Positions 26,647-36,519 of a stretch of DNA of 64,000 nt are shown piece by piece. The DNA is from Vulcaniibacterium tengchongense (GTDB lineage: Bacteria; Pseudomonadota; Gammaproteobacteria; Xanthomonadales; Xanthomonadaceae): NCBI RefSeq assembly GCF_003814555.1, contig NZ_RKQN01000001.1:1-64000 (forward strand). The letters run 5' to 3'. Within the stretch, counting starts at the first letter, position 1. Every line of letters starts with the position of its first letter. Below the pieces are notes generated by a model. That model searched no databases and was not told the origin of the DNA. It saw nothing but the letters and a program-made list of their open reading frames with translations. Made by a program: the position numbers and the translations under genes.

Positions 26647-26809
26647 GCGGCGGCCCTCATCCGCCCGGCGGGCCCCTTCCGCCGCGAGCGGGCGAAGGGA
26701 ACCGCGCAGGGACGAACAGGCGCGGGACTCGCCGCGGCCGCCGCCCTTCTCCCGCCGGGCGCGCGAGTTGGGGCGAGGGCAAAGGGGGGCGTGGGAGCGG
26801 ACACGACGC
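26647..26809 (-). repeat. Intergenic repeat between fliI and fliH
   Basis: A 163-base spacer inside an otherwise tightly packed operon. Its right part, GGGGCGAGGGC...GGCGTGGG.GCG...TCATCGCGCCG (26770-26820), matches 30741-30790 at most positions. It also has the CCCTTCTCCCG motif seen in other spacers here. The matching block runs 11 bases into fliH and includes that gene's stop codon. Confidence 0.7.
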
Positions 26810-27442
26810 TCATCGCGCCGCCCCATGCGCGGCGACGGTGGAGTCGAGCACCGCCTGCAGCCGCGCCGCGAGGGTGCCGTCGATGCGCACGCTCTCGCCG
26901 TGCAGGCGCAGCTCGCCGCGGCCGAGCGTGGCGTCGTTGCTCAGGCGCACGCCGTCGAGGCCGGCCAGGTGCGGCGCGAGCACGCCCAGGTCGTCCGGAT
27001 GCAGGCGCAGCTCGACTTCGCGCTGCGCGCTGCCGACCGCGTCCAGCGCCTCGCGCACCAGGTCGGCGAGCAGGGCCGGGTCGGCGGTGTAGGCCGGGCC
27101 GAGCAGGGCGCCGGCGACGCGCACGGCCAGTTCCGCCAACGCTTCGGCGACCTCGTCGTCGAGCCGCGCCAGCGGCCGGGTGAAACCGTCGAGGATGCCT
27201 TCGATCTGCGCCACCAGCCGGCGCACCTCGGCCTGGCCGGCGGCGAACCCCTCGGCATGGCCGCGCGCCAGGCCTTCGGCGTAGCCGGCCTCGCGCGCGG
27301 CCTCCTCGATCGCCTGCAGCGCCTCCACGCTGGGCGGCGCCGGCGGCGGGGCCGGCTCCGGCTCCGGCGCGCGCAGCTCCAGGCCGGGCGCGGTCCAGCG
27401 CACCGCGCCGGCGAGCTCGCCCGGGCGCAGCGCCGCGCTCAT
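26810..27442 (-). CDS. fliH: Flagellar export ATPase regulator FliH
   Basis: Stator-like partner of FliI, 210 residues. An Ala/Pro-rich start leads to a glycine-repeat helix ([19 protein letters not shown]) with the small-xxx-small pattern typical of FliH, then a C-terminal V-ATPase E-like domain ([20 protein letters not shown]). The ATG at 27442 overlaps fliG (ATGA). The C-terminus and stop codon lie within a dispersed repeat, so the end may differ from relatives. Confidence 0.93.
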   Translation of the reverse strand: MSAALRPGELAGAVRWTAPGLELRAPEPEPAPPPAPPSVEALQAIEEAAREAGYAEGLARGHAEGFAAGQAEVRRLVAQIEGILDGFTRPLARLDDEVAEALAELAVRVAGALLGPAYTADPALLADLVREALDAVGSAQREVELRLHPDDLGVLAPHLAGLDGVRLSNDATLGRGELRLHGESVRIDGTLAARLQAVLDSTVAAHGAAR

Positions 27443-28437
27443 ACGAAGGCCTCCGCCTTGGCCGCGAGCTGGATCGCGCCGCCGTCGGCCATGCGCCGCA
27501 CGATGCCGAGGATCTCCTTCTGCGCGGCCTCGACCTCGGCCAGCCGCACCGGCCCGCGCGCTTCCATGTCCTCGACCAGGATCTGCGCCGCGCGCTGCGA
27601 CATGTTCGAGGTGATCTTCTCGCGCACCTTCGGGTCGGCGCCGCGCAGGGCGATGGCGAGGCGGTCGTTCGGCACCTCGCGCAGGATCGCCTGCATCGCG
27701 CGGTCGTCGACCTCGGCCAGGTTGTCGAACACGAACATCAGGTCGCGGATGCGCACGCCGAGCTCGCCGTCGATCTCGCCGATGGCGCCGAGGATCGCCT
27801 CGTCCTGGCCCGAGTCCATGAAGTTGAGGATGTTGGCGGCGACGCGCACGCCGCCCACCGACGACGACTTCAGGTTCTGCGCGCCGGCGAACTGCCGCGC
27901 CATCACGTCGTTGAGTTCGTTGAGCGCGTTCGGCGGGATGCCGTCGAGCGTGGCGATGCGCAGCAGCACGTCGGCGCGCACGCGCTCGGGCAGGCACTTG
28001 AGCACCTCGGCGGCCTGGTCGCTGTCCAGGTGCGCCATGACGATGGCGATGATCTGCGGGTGCTCGTTGCGCACCAGGTCGGCGATCGCGCGCGGCTCCA
28101 TCCACTTCAGCGTGTCCAGGCCGGAGGTGTTGCGGCCCTGCAGGATGCGGTCGATCAGGCTGTTGGCGCGCTCCTCGCCCAGCGCCTGCACCAGCACCGC
28201 GCGCACGTATTCGTCGGCGCCGGGGCCGAGGCCGCTGGGCTGCGACAACGTTTCGACGAACTGGTCGATCACCCGCGCCACGTCGTCGCGCGAGACGCCG
28301 CTGACCGAGGTCATCGCCAGGCCGAGCTTCTGCACTTCCTTCGCGCTCATGTGCTTGAGCACCTCGGCGGCCTGCTGCTCGCCGAGCGAGAGCAGCACCA
28401 CCGCCGCGCGCTGCACGCCGGTCAGGGACTCAGCCAT
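27439..28437 (-). CDS. fliG: Flagellar motor switch protein FliG
   Basis: C-ring protein that converts stator force to torque, 332 residues. Three armadillo-like domains are visible: the FliF-binding N-terminus (MAESLTGVQRAAVVLLSLGE), the middle domain with EHPQIIAIVMAHLDSDQAAE, and the charged torque helix (RVRDLMFVFDNLAEVDDR-like; actual LGVRIRDLMFVFDNLAEVDD). The ATG at 28437 overlaps the end of fliF by 8 bases, as in many flagellar operons. Confidence 0.97.
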   Translation of the reverse strand: MAESLTGVQRAAVVLLSLGEQQAAEVLKHMSAKEVQKLGLAMTSVSGVSRDDVARVIDQFVETLSQPSGLGPGADEYVRAVLVQALGEERANSLIDRILQGRNTSGLDTLKWMEPRAIADLVRNEHPQIIAIVMAHLDSDQAAEVLKCLPERVRADVLLRIATLDGIPPNALNELNDVMARQFAGAQNLKSSSVGGVRVAANILNFMDSGQDEAILGAIGEIDGELGVRIRDLMFVFDNLAEVDDRAMQAILREVPNDRLAIALRGADPKVREKITSNMSQRAAQILVEDMEARGPVRLAEVEAAQKEILGIVRRMADGGAIQLAAKAEAFV

Positions 28438-30091
28438 CGGATTCCACCCATTCGCGCACGACCTGGGCGACGCGCTTGGAGTCGTTGCTGACCGCGGCGC
28501 GCGCCACCTCCAGTTTCTCCTCGAAGCTCATCGCCCCCGGCGCGGCCGGGGCGGCGAGCGCGTTCGGTTCGGCCGGCGCGGACAGCGCCACCGGCACGTC
28601 CTCGTCGGTCCCGGCCGCGGCCGCCGGCAGCGCCGCGGCGGGCGCCGGGCGCGGCCCGAGCATCGCCCGCAGCGCCGGCCGCAGCACGGCGAAGATCAGC
28701 ACCAGCAGCGCCAGCCCGCCGACCGCGATGCGCAGCACCTCGCGCGCGCGCGGGTCCTGCCACAGCCGTTCCCACAGCGGCGGCTTCTCCTCCTCGCCGG
28801 CCAGCGCGTCGCGCGCGAACGGCGCGTTGACCACCGACACCGCGTCGCCGCGCCCGCCGTCGAAGCCGATCGCCTGCTGCACCAGGGTCTCGATGCGCTT
28901 GAGCTCGGCGTCGCCGAGCGCGCGCAGGCGCGGCTTGCCGTTCGGGCCGGGCGCCTGCGGCAGGTTGTCGACCAGCACCGCGGCGGTGACGCGGCGGATG
29001 CGGCCGGGGCCCTGGCGGGTGTGGGTCAGGGTGCGGTCGATCTCGTAGTTGCGGACCGAACTGCGCGAGGCCGGGCCGGAGGCGGCGGCGCTCGGCGGCG
29101 GATCGGCCGCGGCGGCGGTGGCGGGCGTCGGGTCGGGCGTGTTGCTGGCGCTGCCCGGCACGCCCTGCGGCGCCGGCGCGGCGAGGTTGCCGGATTCGGC
29201 GACCTGCTCGCTGCGCACGACCGGCGCCTGCGGGCCGTAGGTCTCGCGCGCCTCCTCGGTCTGGGCGAAGTCCATGTCGACGCTGACCTGGGCGCTGACG
29301 CGGCCCGGGCCGGTCAAGGGCTCGAGCAGCTCGTGGATGCGCTGCACGTAGTTCGCTTCCAGGCGGCGGCGCTGCTCGAACTGCGCCGCGCTGACCGCCG
29401 CCTCGCTGTCCGGATCGACGTTGGACAGCATCCGGCCGAACTGGTCGACGACGGTGACGCGCTCCGGCGGCAGCCCGGGAATGCTGGAGGCCACCAGGTG
29501 CACGATCGCGTCGACCTGGCCCTGCTCGAGCGCGCTGCCGCTCTGCAGCTGCAGCACCACCGAGGCGCTGGCCGGCTCCTTCTGCCGGGTGAACGCGCTC
29601 GGCTTGGGCAGCGCCAGGTGCACGCGCGCCTCGCGCACCGGGCGCAGGTTGGCGATGGTGCGCGCCAGCTCGGTCTCCAGCGCGTGCTGGTAGCGCGCGT
29701 TCTCGATGAACTGGCTGGTGCCGAAGCCCTGGTCGCCCTGGATGGTCTCGAAGCCGGTGTTCGGCGTGGCCGGCAGACCGGCGGCGGCCAGCGCCAGCTT
29801 GGCCGGGCCGAGCTGGTCCTGCGGCACCGCCAGCGCGCCGCTGGCGTCGAGCCGGAAGGGGATGTTGGCCTTGCCCAGCAGGTCGGAGGCCTCGCTGGTC
29901 GCCTTCGCGTCGAGCCCGGCGAACACCGGCACGTAGTCCGGGCGCTGGCTCCAGAAGAACAGCCCCAGCCCGAGCGCCACCGCGGCGGCGACCAGCGCCA
30001 GCAGGCCGAGCTGGCGCACCGCCGGGATGTCCTGCAGGCGGGCGAGGTCGCGCAGGGAGGGGGCGTGCTTGGGCAGCGCAACGACGTTCAT
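28430..30091 (-). CDS. fliF: Flagellar MS-ring protein FliF
   Basis: Forms the MS ring, the base for motor and export gate. The 553-residue protein has two membrane helices (about 28-48 and about 445-465), ring-building modules between them (GFETIQGDQGFGTSQFIENA, AREARVHLALPKPSAFTRQ-type segment) and the C-terminal FliG-binding helix (EEKLEVARAAVSNDSKRVAQ). A Pro/Ala-rich stretch near 330 may be disordered. The ATG at 30091 follows a GGATTCGGGGTTCG micro-repeat. The gap to fliE is 146 bases with no clear promoter. Confidence 0.96.
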   Translation of the reverse strand: MNVVALPKHAPSLRDLARLQDIPAVRQLGLLALVAAAVALGLGLFFWSQRPDYVPVFAGLDAKATSEASDLLGKANIPFRLDASGALAVPQDQLGPAKLALAAAGLPATPNTGFETIQGDQGFGTSQFIENARYQHALETELARTIANLRPVREARVHLALPKPSAFTRQKEPASASVVLQLQSGSALEQGQVDAIVHLVASSIPGLPPERVTVVDQFGRMLSNVDPDSEAAVSAAQFEQRRRLEANYVQRIHELLEPLTGPGRVSAQVSVDMDFAQTEEARETYGPQAPVVRSEQVAESGNLAAPAPQGVPGSASNTPDPTPATAAAADPPPSAAASGPASRSSVRNYEIDRTLTHTRQGPGRIRRVTAAVLVDNLPQAPGPNGKPRLRALGDAELKRIETLVQQAIGFDGGRGDAVSVVNAPFARDALAGEEEKPPLWERLWQDPRAREVLRIAVGGLALLVLIFAVLRPALRAMLGPRPAPAAALPAAAAGTDEDVPVALSAPAEPNALAAPAAPGAMSFEEKLEVARAAVSNDSKRVAQVVREWVESDG

Positions 30092-30237
30092 GGGGAGCGG
30101 GGCTCGGGATTCGGGGTTCGTGGGGTGCGGTGCGGGATCAACGATGCGCAGGCGCGGTCACGGCGGGCGGGTCGTCATGTCGGGTGTTCCGGATGCCTGC
30201 ATCGTTCTTCTGCGATCCGGGTCGCCGACTCCGAGGA

Positions 30238-30591
30238 TCACACCGGCATGTTCATCACGTCCTGGTAGGCCTGCACCAGGCGGTTGCGCACCTCCACGGT
30301 GGCGCGGAACGCGACCTGCGACTGCTGCATCGCCACCATCACCCGCGCCAGGTCGGCGCGCGGGTCGCCGAGCTCGAACGCCTGCTGCAGCGCGCCGGCC
30401 TGGTTCTGCGCGCGGCTGACGCCGTTGACCGCGCGGTTCAGGGCCTGGGCGAAGCCGGGCGCTTCGGCGCCGGTGCCGATCGCGTCCGGCAGCGTCGGCG
30501 CGATCGCGTTGCCCGGCGCGGCGTCGCCGGCGCGCAGGCGCTGCTCGTGGGCGCGGATCTGGGAGAGGATCGAGGAGATCGCGTCGGTCAT
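30238..30591 (-). CDS. fliE: Flagellar hook-basal body protein FliE
   Basis: Joins the MS ring to the rod; 117 residues. The conserved C-terminal helices read SQVAFRATVEVRNRLVQAYQ then DVMNMPV, and the middle FAQALNRAVNGVSRAQ. The ATG at 30591 (MTDAISSILSQI) was chosen over one 12 codons upstream, because a sigma54 promoter starts transcription about 20 bases before it. It heads the fliEFGHIJK run. Confidence 0.95.
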   Translation of the reverse strand: MTDAISSILSQIRAHEQRLRAGDAAPGNAIAPTLPDAIGTGAEAPGFAQALNRAVNGVSRAQNQAGALQQAFELGDPRADLARVMVAMQQSQVAFRATVEVRNRLVQAYQDVMNMPV

Positions 30592-30623
30592 GGCGTCAGG
30601 TCCACGGGTCTGCCGGGACACAG

Positions 30624-30638
30624 GCAAGGCGCGTGCCA
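30624..30638 (-). promoter_or_regulatory. Sigma54 promoter of the fliE operon
   Basis: The minus strand reads TGGCAC (30633-30638), 5 bases, TTGC (30624-30627) followed by C, a perfect match to the sigma54 core TGGCAC-N5-TTGC. The start is expected near 30612, about 20 bases before the fliE ATG. A 36-base tandem duplication lies just upstream, where an activator such as FleQ would bind. Confidence 0.88.
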
Positions 30639-30653
30639 GTCACCCCCGCGCGT

Positions 30654-30725
30654 GCTGCGGGAAAACCTTCCTCGAAGCCCTTCCCCCGCGCTGCGGCAAG
30701 GCCTTCCTCGAGACTCTTCGCCCGC
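30654..30725. repeat. Imperfect 36-base tandem duplication upstream of the fliE promoter
   Basis: Two adjacent copies, 30654-30689 and 30690-30725, agree at 29 of 36 positions. Each begins GCTGCGG and contains CCTTCCTCGA. The array starts 16 bases upstream of the sigma54 -24 box, a distance at which an enhancer protein can act, but it could equally be part of the repeat mosaic that fills 30654-30935. Confidence 0.8.
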
Positions 30726-30935
30726 CCGCGGAAGAGGAATCGGGGCGAGGGCGGGTGGGCGTGGGGGCGAACGCGGCATTCATCGCGCCGCTCGGTACGC
30801 GGCCCGGGCCGGTGCACGCCCTCGCCCGATCTTCGGGGCACCTTCTCCCGCAAGCGGAGAAGGATCTGGAGCCCCGCTCCCGCTTGCGGGAGCGGGGTTG
30901 GGCCGAGGGCGTGCGGGCAGCCGCGCCCGGCCGAG
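30726..30935. repeat. Repeat mosaic between fleQ and fliE
   Basis: No gene is seen. The block at 30741-30790 matches the fliI-fliH spacer. Two strong hairpins follow: CCTTCTCC...GGAGAAGG (30841-30863) and CCCCGCTCCCGC-TT-GCGGGAGCGGGG (30872-30897, 12-bp perfect stem). The second lies 39 bases after the fleQ stop and could slow transcription, but it has no T run. Confidence 0.75.
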
Positions 30936-32383
<1,448 letters not shown>

Positions 32384-32387
<4 letters not shown>

Positions 32388-32764
32388 GGGGTGTCCTCCT
32401 GGGCCAGCCGCTGCAGCAGCGGCAGGACGTCCTGGATGTAGGCGAGCTTGCTGACGAAGGCGTCGGCGCCGGCGCGCAGCGCGTGCTCGCGGTGCTCGGT
32501 GTCGTCGAAATGGCTGGCGATGACCACGTACGGCGGCTGGTCCTGCGCCTTGATCAGGCGCGTGGCCTGCAGCCCGCCCATCTCCGGCATCGCCATGTCC
32601 ATCAGCACCACCTGCGGGCGCAGGGTCTCGCACTGCGCGATCGCCTCGATGCCGTTGCCGGCGGTGCCGACCACCTCGATCCAGTCCAGCTTGCGCAGGT
32701 GGCGCATCGCCGCGCCGATGAAGCCGGGGTGGTCGTCGACCAGCAGTAGGGTGAGTTTGCGCAC
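32384..32764 (-). CDS. vemR: Single-domain response regulator VemR
   Basis: Receiver-only protein of 126 residues. It has D10/D11, acceptor D56 (VVLMDMAMPEMGG) and K106 (FVSKLAY). In Xanthomonas the receiver-only VemR is encoded exactly between rpoN2 and fleQ and affects motility, exopolysaccharide and virulence. The start is a GTG at 32764, 8 bases after rpoN; no ATG fits. The name is given by context and domain content. The partner kinase is not obvious; the histidine kinase at 52630-53871 is one candidate. Confidence 0.85.
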
Positions 32765-32772
32765 GGTGGGCC

Positions 32773-34164
32773 TCAGCCGGCTTTCGCCTGTCGCGGTGAA
32801 CGCCGGCGCAGGCGCGCCGGAGCGATGGACAACTGGTCGCGGTACTTGGCCACGGTACGCCGCGCCACGCGCACGCCCTGGCGCGCCAGCAGGCCGGCGA
32901 TCACGTCGTCGGCCAGCGGCGCGTGCGCCGGTTCGGCGTCGATCAGGCGCTTGACCATCGCCTTGACCGCGCTGCCCGACACCTCCGCGCCTTCCAGCCG
33001 CACCGCGAACAGGCGCTTGAGCTCGAAGGTGCCGCGCGGGGTCTGGAGGTACTTGCCGTTGACGATGCGCGAGACCGTGGACTCGTGCATGCCGATGGCG
33101 TCGGCGACCTCGCGCAGGGTCAGCGGCGCGATCGCCTCCTCGCCGCGCTCCAGGAACGCGCGCTGGCGTTCGACCAGCACCTGCGCGGTGCGCAGCAGGG
33201 TGTCGTGGCGCATCGCCACGCCGCGCACCAGCCAGCGCGCCTCCTCCAGCAGGCCGCGCAGCGCGCCGGCCTCGCCGGGCGCGGCGGCCAGGGCGCGCTC
33301 GCAATGCGCGGCGATGCGCAGGCGCGGCGCGGCGCGGCCGTTCAGCGCGACGCGCCAGGCGCCGTCCGCCTTCCAGGCGACCACGTCCGGCACCAGCGCT
33401 TCGTGCCCGCTCGCCGGCAATTCCTCGACCGGATGCGGGCGCAGGCCGAGGATCAGCGCCACCGCCGCCCGTACCTGCTCCGGTGCCGCGTCCAATGCCG
33501 CGGCCAGCGCCGCCGCGTCGTGCGCGGCGAGCAGGTCCAGGCGCTCGCGCAGGATGCGTTCGGCGAGCGCGCGCGCCGGCGTCGGCGGCAACGCGGCCAG
33601 TTGCGCGCGCAGGCATTCGCCGGCGTCGGCCGCGGCCATGCCCGGCCAGTCGCCGTGCAGCAGGCGCTGGCGCGCCAGTTCCAGCTCGCGCGCGGGCAGC
33701 GCCCAGTGCCGCGCGCCGGCGCGCAGCAGTTCCTCGAGCGGCTGCTCGAGATAGCCGCGGTCGTCGCAGTGGTCCAGCCACCAGGCGGCGAGGGCGAGCT
33801 CGCGGGGGGCCCAGTGCAGGGCCAATTGCTGCAGCAGGCGCTGGCGCGGGTCGCTGGAGGCGGACGCGGCGACGCGCGCGCCGGCGTCCTCGTCCCACTC
33901 GCCGGCGGCGTTGCCGCCGGACAGGAACGCCGGCTCGGGCAGTTCGTCCCAGGCCGCGGCGTCGCGCGCGGCGGCGTCCGGGTCCGCCTCCGCGGCGGGT
34001 TCCTCGGGCTCCTCGTCCTGCTCCAGCAGCGGGTTGCGTTCGAGGGCCTGGCGCAGCTCTTGCTCGAGCTGCGGCGCGGTGAGCTGCAACAGCCGGATCG
34101 ACTGCAGCAGTTGCGGCGTCAGCTGGATGCTCTGCCCGAGCTGCGGGCGCAGCGTGGCTTTCAT
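32773..34164 (-). CDS. rpoN: RNA polymerase sigma54 factor RpoN (flagellar-cluster copy)
   Basis: Sigma factor of 463 residues. Region I is Gln/Leu-rich (QSIQLTPQLLQSIRLLQLTA), region II is acidic and Pro/Ala-rich, and the C-terminal DNA-binding part has the RpoN box ARRTVAKYR and a helix-turn-helix (REVADAIGMHESTVSRIVNG). Xanthomonads often carry two rpoN genes, and the one beside fleQ (rpoN2) serves flagella. Whether a second copy exists elsewhere here is unknown. The upstream gap 34165-34336 holds two GC hairpins (GGGAATTCCC and GTGTCGGG/CCCGACAC) but no firm promoter. Confidence 0.95.
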   Translation of the reverse strand: MKATLRPQLGQSIQLTPQLLQSIRLLQLTAPQLEQELRQALERNPLLEQDEEPEEPAAEADPDAAARDAAAWDELPEPAFLSGGNAAGEWDEDAGARVAASASSDPRQRLLQQLALHWAPRELALAAWWLDHCDDRGYLEQPLEELLRAGARHWALPARELELARQRLLHGDWPGMAAADAGECLRAQLAALPPTPARALAERILRERLDLLAAHDAAALAAALDAAPEQVRAAVALILGLRPHPVEELPASGHEALVPDVVAWKADGAWRVALNGRAAPRLRIAAHCERALAAAPGEAGALRGLLEEARWLVRGVAMRHDTLLRTAQVLVERQRAFLERGEEAIAPLTLREVADAIGMHESTVSRIVNGKYLQTPRGTFELKRLFAVRLEGAEVSGSAVKAMVKRLIDAEPAHAPLADDVIAGLLARQGVRVARRTVAKYRDQLSIAPARLRRRSPRQAKAG

Positions 34165-34336
34165 CGGCGGTCCCCTGTTCTCGCCCCGCCCTTGCGGCGG
34201 GCCCCGGGAACATCCTGCCGCCGCCGCGTCGGAGTTCGAATCGGGGCGCGCCCGCCTCCCTATCGGGGAATTCCCGGCAGGTGTCGGGAAAACCCCGACA
34301 CGGTGACGGCTTTCCGGCGGGCGGGTCGTCGCGGGG

Positions 34337-34984
34337 TCAGGTGCCGGTGCGGTCGTGCAGGCGCACCGCCACCCGCAGCAGTTCCACCGCGTTGCGGCAG
34401 CCCAGCGTCTCCATCATCCGCGCGCGGTGGGTCTCGACGGTCTTCACGCTGATGCCGAGGTCGGCGGCGATCTGCTTGCTGGTGCGGCCGGCGCCGAGCG
34501 CGGCGAGGATCTCGCGCTGGCGCGGCGGCAGGGCGGCGATCCCGTCGCCGCGTTGCGGCCGGGCCGGGAACAATTGCGGCCCGGACACCTGCGGGCTGAG
34601 GTAGGTGCGGCCGGCGGCGGCGGCGCGCACCGCGATCTCCAGTTCCGCCGGCGCCGCCTCCTTGACCACGAAGCCGCTCGCGCCGCGCGCCAGCGACTCG
34701 CGCACGTGGCCCGGGTCGTCGTGCATCGACATCACCACGACCGCGGTGTCCGGGCAGGCCTGGCGCAGCTCGGCCAGCGCCTCGAAGCCGCTGCGCCCGG
34801 GCATCGACAGGTCGAGCAGGACCACGTCCGGCGCGGCCCGGCGCGCGCCGAACACGGCCTCGTCGGCGCTCGCGGCCTCGGCGACGACTTCGATGCCGGC
34901 GAAGGTCTCCAGCAGGCGGCGCAGCCCGGCGCGGACCAGCGTGTGGTCGTCGCAAATCAGTACACGCAAGATCCCCGGACCCAA
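34337..34984 (-). CDS. NarL/FixJ-family response regulator
   Basis: DNA-binding response regulator of 215 residues. The receiver has D12/D13, acceptor D58 (VVLLDLSMPGRSG) and a VVKE lysine. The LuxR-type helix-turn-helix is LPPRQREILAALGAGRTSKQ followed by IAADLGISVKTVETHRARMM. No ATG fits; a TTG at 34984 with GGGGGAG close upstream is taken as the start, and a second TTG five codons in is possible. It sits upstream of rpoN in the same direction, but a 172-base gap makes separate transcription likely. Target genes and partner kinase are unknown. Confidence 0.88.
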   Translation of the reverse strand: MGPGILRVLICDDHTLVRAGLRRLLETFAGIEVVAEAASADEAVFGARRAAPDVVLLDLSMPGRSGFEALAELRQACPDTAVVVMSMHDDPGHVRESLARGASGFVVKEAAPAELEIAVRAAAAGRTYLSPQVSGPQLFPARPQRGDGIAALPPRQREILAALGAGRTSKQIAADLGISVKTVETHRARMMETLGCRNAVELLRVAVRLHDRTGT

Positions 34985-35265
34985 CTCGCTCCCCCGAGTA
35001 CAGCCGAAACTCCAGGCCGCACCTTAGCGGATGCGGGCCTGGGGCGGTCGCGGGCCGCCCGCATACTGTGATCGGATTCGCGTTTGTCGGCGCCGCGGCG
35101 GGGCATCCGCGCCGCGGCGCGGTGCGATTTCACGGTTTGCAGGCTCCGGGCCGGGTTCGCGCACGCGGGCGATCCGCGGCTGCGTTTCCCGCCTTCAGGC
35201 GCGCAGCGGCTCCGGTGGCTGGATGCGCGCGCGGGCGCCGGCCCGGCCGGCGGCGGGCGAGGGCC

Positions 35266-35820
35266 CTACGGCGATCGCCGCGGCCGGCGCGCCTGCGCGA
35301 TCTCGCGCCGGTGCAGGCGGAACAGGTGGCGTTCCAGCGCGTCGGCCAGTTCCGCCGGGGCCGGCGCGAACCGCAGCCAGACCGCCTCGTCCCCGGCGGC
35401 GAGCACCTGCGCCGGCAGTTCCAGGGTTTCGGGCAGCCAGGCCGCGGCCTGCAGGCGCAGCAACCCGGAGGCGCCGGGCGCGGCATCGACGCGCTGCCGC
35501 AGGCGCGCGCCGCGGGTCGACCAGCGCAGCGCGCGCGCCGGCGGCGCGCCTTCGCGCTCGCGCAGCAGGCGGCCGAACAGCCCGAGCAGCAGGTCGAGCT
35601 TGGCTTCGAGACGGCGCGCCGCGGCCGGCGACTCGTCGTGCTCGTCGTCGCCGTCGCGACGCGCGTCCTCGATCTGGGCGAGGGCGGCGAGCACCGCGGC
35701 GGCATGCTGCTGGTGCCGCTGCGGTTCCGCCGGCGCGAGCGCGACGAATTCCGCCGGCACCGCCAGCTCGCAGGCCAGGGCGTCGGCGAACAGCAGCGCG
35801 TCGGCGGCCTGCGGGGTCAT
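35266..35820 (-). CDS. PilZ-like domain protein of the fliS region
   Basis: Protein of 184 residues in the place where Xanthomonadaceae encode a PilZ-type protein after fliS. The segment LRWSTRGARLRQRV resembles the (D/N)xSxxG part of PilZ, with tryptophan in the acidic position, and LERHLFRLHRREIAQARR ends the domain. The canonical RxxxR motif is not clear, so c-di-GMP binding is doubtful. The N-terminal 90 residues are helical and Asp/Glu-rich near 75. The ATG at 35820 overlaps the preceding gene (ATGA). The function is not known from sequence; a role in filament assembly or export control is inferred from position. Confidence 0.65.
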   Translation of the reverse strand: MTPQAADALLFADALACELAVPAEFVALAPAEPQRHQQHAAAVLAALAQIEDARRDGDDEHDESPAAARRLEAKLDLLLGLFGRLLREREGAPPARALRWSTRGARLRQRVDAAPGASGLLRLQAAAWLPETLELPAQVLAAGDEAVWLRFAPAPAELADALERHLFRLHRREIAQARRPRRSP

Positions 35821-36098
35821 CGCGCCTCGCCGTAGGCGCGCGCACGGCGCCGGCCCAGGCGCAGCCGGGCGAGGGCGTCGGCGGCCTCGTCGCGGCGCGC
35901 CAGCAGCTCCGCCATCAGCGCGTCGTGCTCGGCGAGCAGGGCGCGCCAGGGCGCGGGGTCGGCCGGCGCGGCGGCCAGGGACGCGCGCAGGGCGCGGTCG
36001 TGCGCGGCGAGCAGCGCGGCGGCGCGCTCCCACTGCATCTGGTGCAGCGCCGCGCGCACCTCGGCCGCGGGCAGCGCCGGGATCGCGGCGGCGCTCAC
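35817..36098 (-). CDS. FliT-like small flagellar protein
   Basis: Protein of 93 residues, almost entirely predicted helix and rich in Ala, Arg and Leu (EVRAALHQMQWERAAALLAA). Position directly after fliS and the size match the FliT-type chaperone of FliD, but identity to known FliT cannot be judged by eye. A GTG at 36098 overlaps the fliS stop (GTGA), and its own stop overlaps the next ATG. Confidence 0.65.
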   Translation of the reverse strand: MSAAAIPALPAAEVRAALHQMQWERAAALLAAHDRALRASLAAAPADPAPWRALLAEHDALMAELLARRDEAADALARLRLGRRRARAYGEAR

Positions 36099-36505
36099 GG
36101 GCGCGCCGCCTGCGCGGGCTGCGGCGCGATCGCGCGCCAGGCCGATTCGATCTCGCCGAGCAGGCCGTCGGCCTCGCGCAGCGCGCCGGCGTCGTTGTCG
36201 GCGTTGGCCGCGACCAGGCGCTGCTGGACGTAGTCGTACAGCGCCTGCAGCCCGGAGGCGATCTCGCCGCCGGCGTCCAGGTCGAGCGCGCCGCTGAGGC
36301 CGCCGACGATCGCGCTGGCGTCGCTGATCGCCTTGGCCTTGCGCGGCACGTCGCCGCGGGCCAGGCAGGCCTCGGCCAGGCGCAGGCGGTCGCGCGCGCC
36401 GGCGAGCATCAGCGCGATCAGCCGATGCGGGTCGGCCTCGAGCACGGCCGAGCTCAGGCCGGTGCTGCGGTAGTGCTGGGCGTAGTTGCGCGGGCTGCCG
36501 TACAT
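36095..36505 (-). CDS. fliS: Flagellin export chaperone FliS
   Basis: Cytosolic chaperone that keeps FliC unfolded and brings it to FlhA. It has 136 residues. The start MYGSPRNYAQHYRSTGLSSA and the helix DPHRLIALMLAGARDRLRLA are typical, as is ALYDYVQQRLVAANADNDAG. The ATG at 36505 lies 14 bases after fliD. Confidence 0.95.
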   Translation of the reverse strand: MYGSPRNYAQHYRSTGLSSAVLEADPHRLIALMLAGARDRLRLAEACLARGDVPRKAKAISDASAIVGGLSGALDLDAGGEIASGLQALYDYVQQRLVAANADNDAGALREADGLLGEIESAWRAIAPQPAQAARP

Positions 36506-36519
36506 GCTCTCTCCTTGGC

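Noticed and set aside
30654-30725. CRISPR-like array at the tandem 36-base repeat
   Set aside because: Only two adjacent copies, no spacers between them and no cas genes.
34260-34336. Hairpin GTGTCGGG/CCCGACAC after the NarL-type regulator as a terminator
   Set aside because: The minus-strand sequence after the stem has no T run; it may only be a weak pause site.
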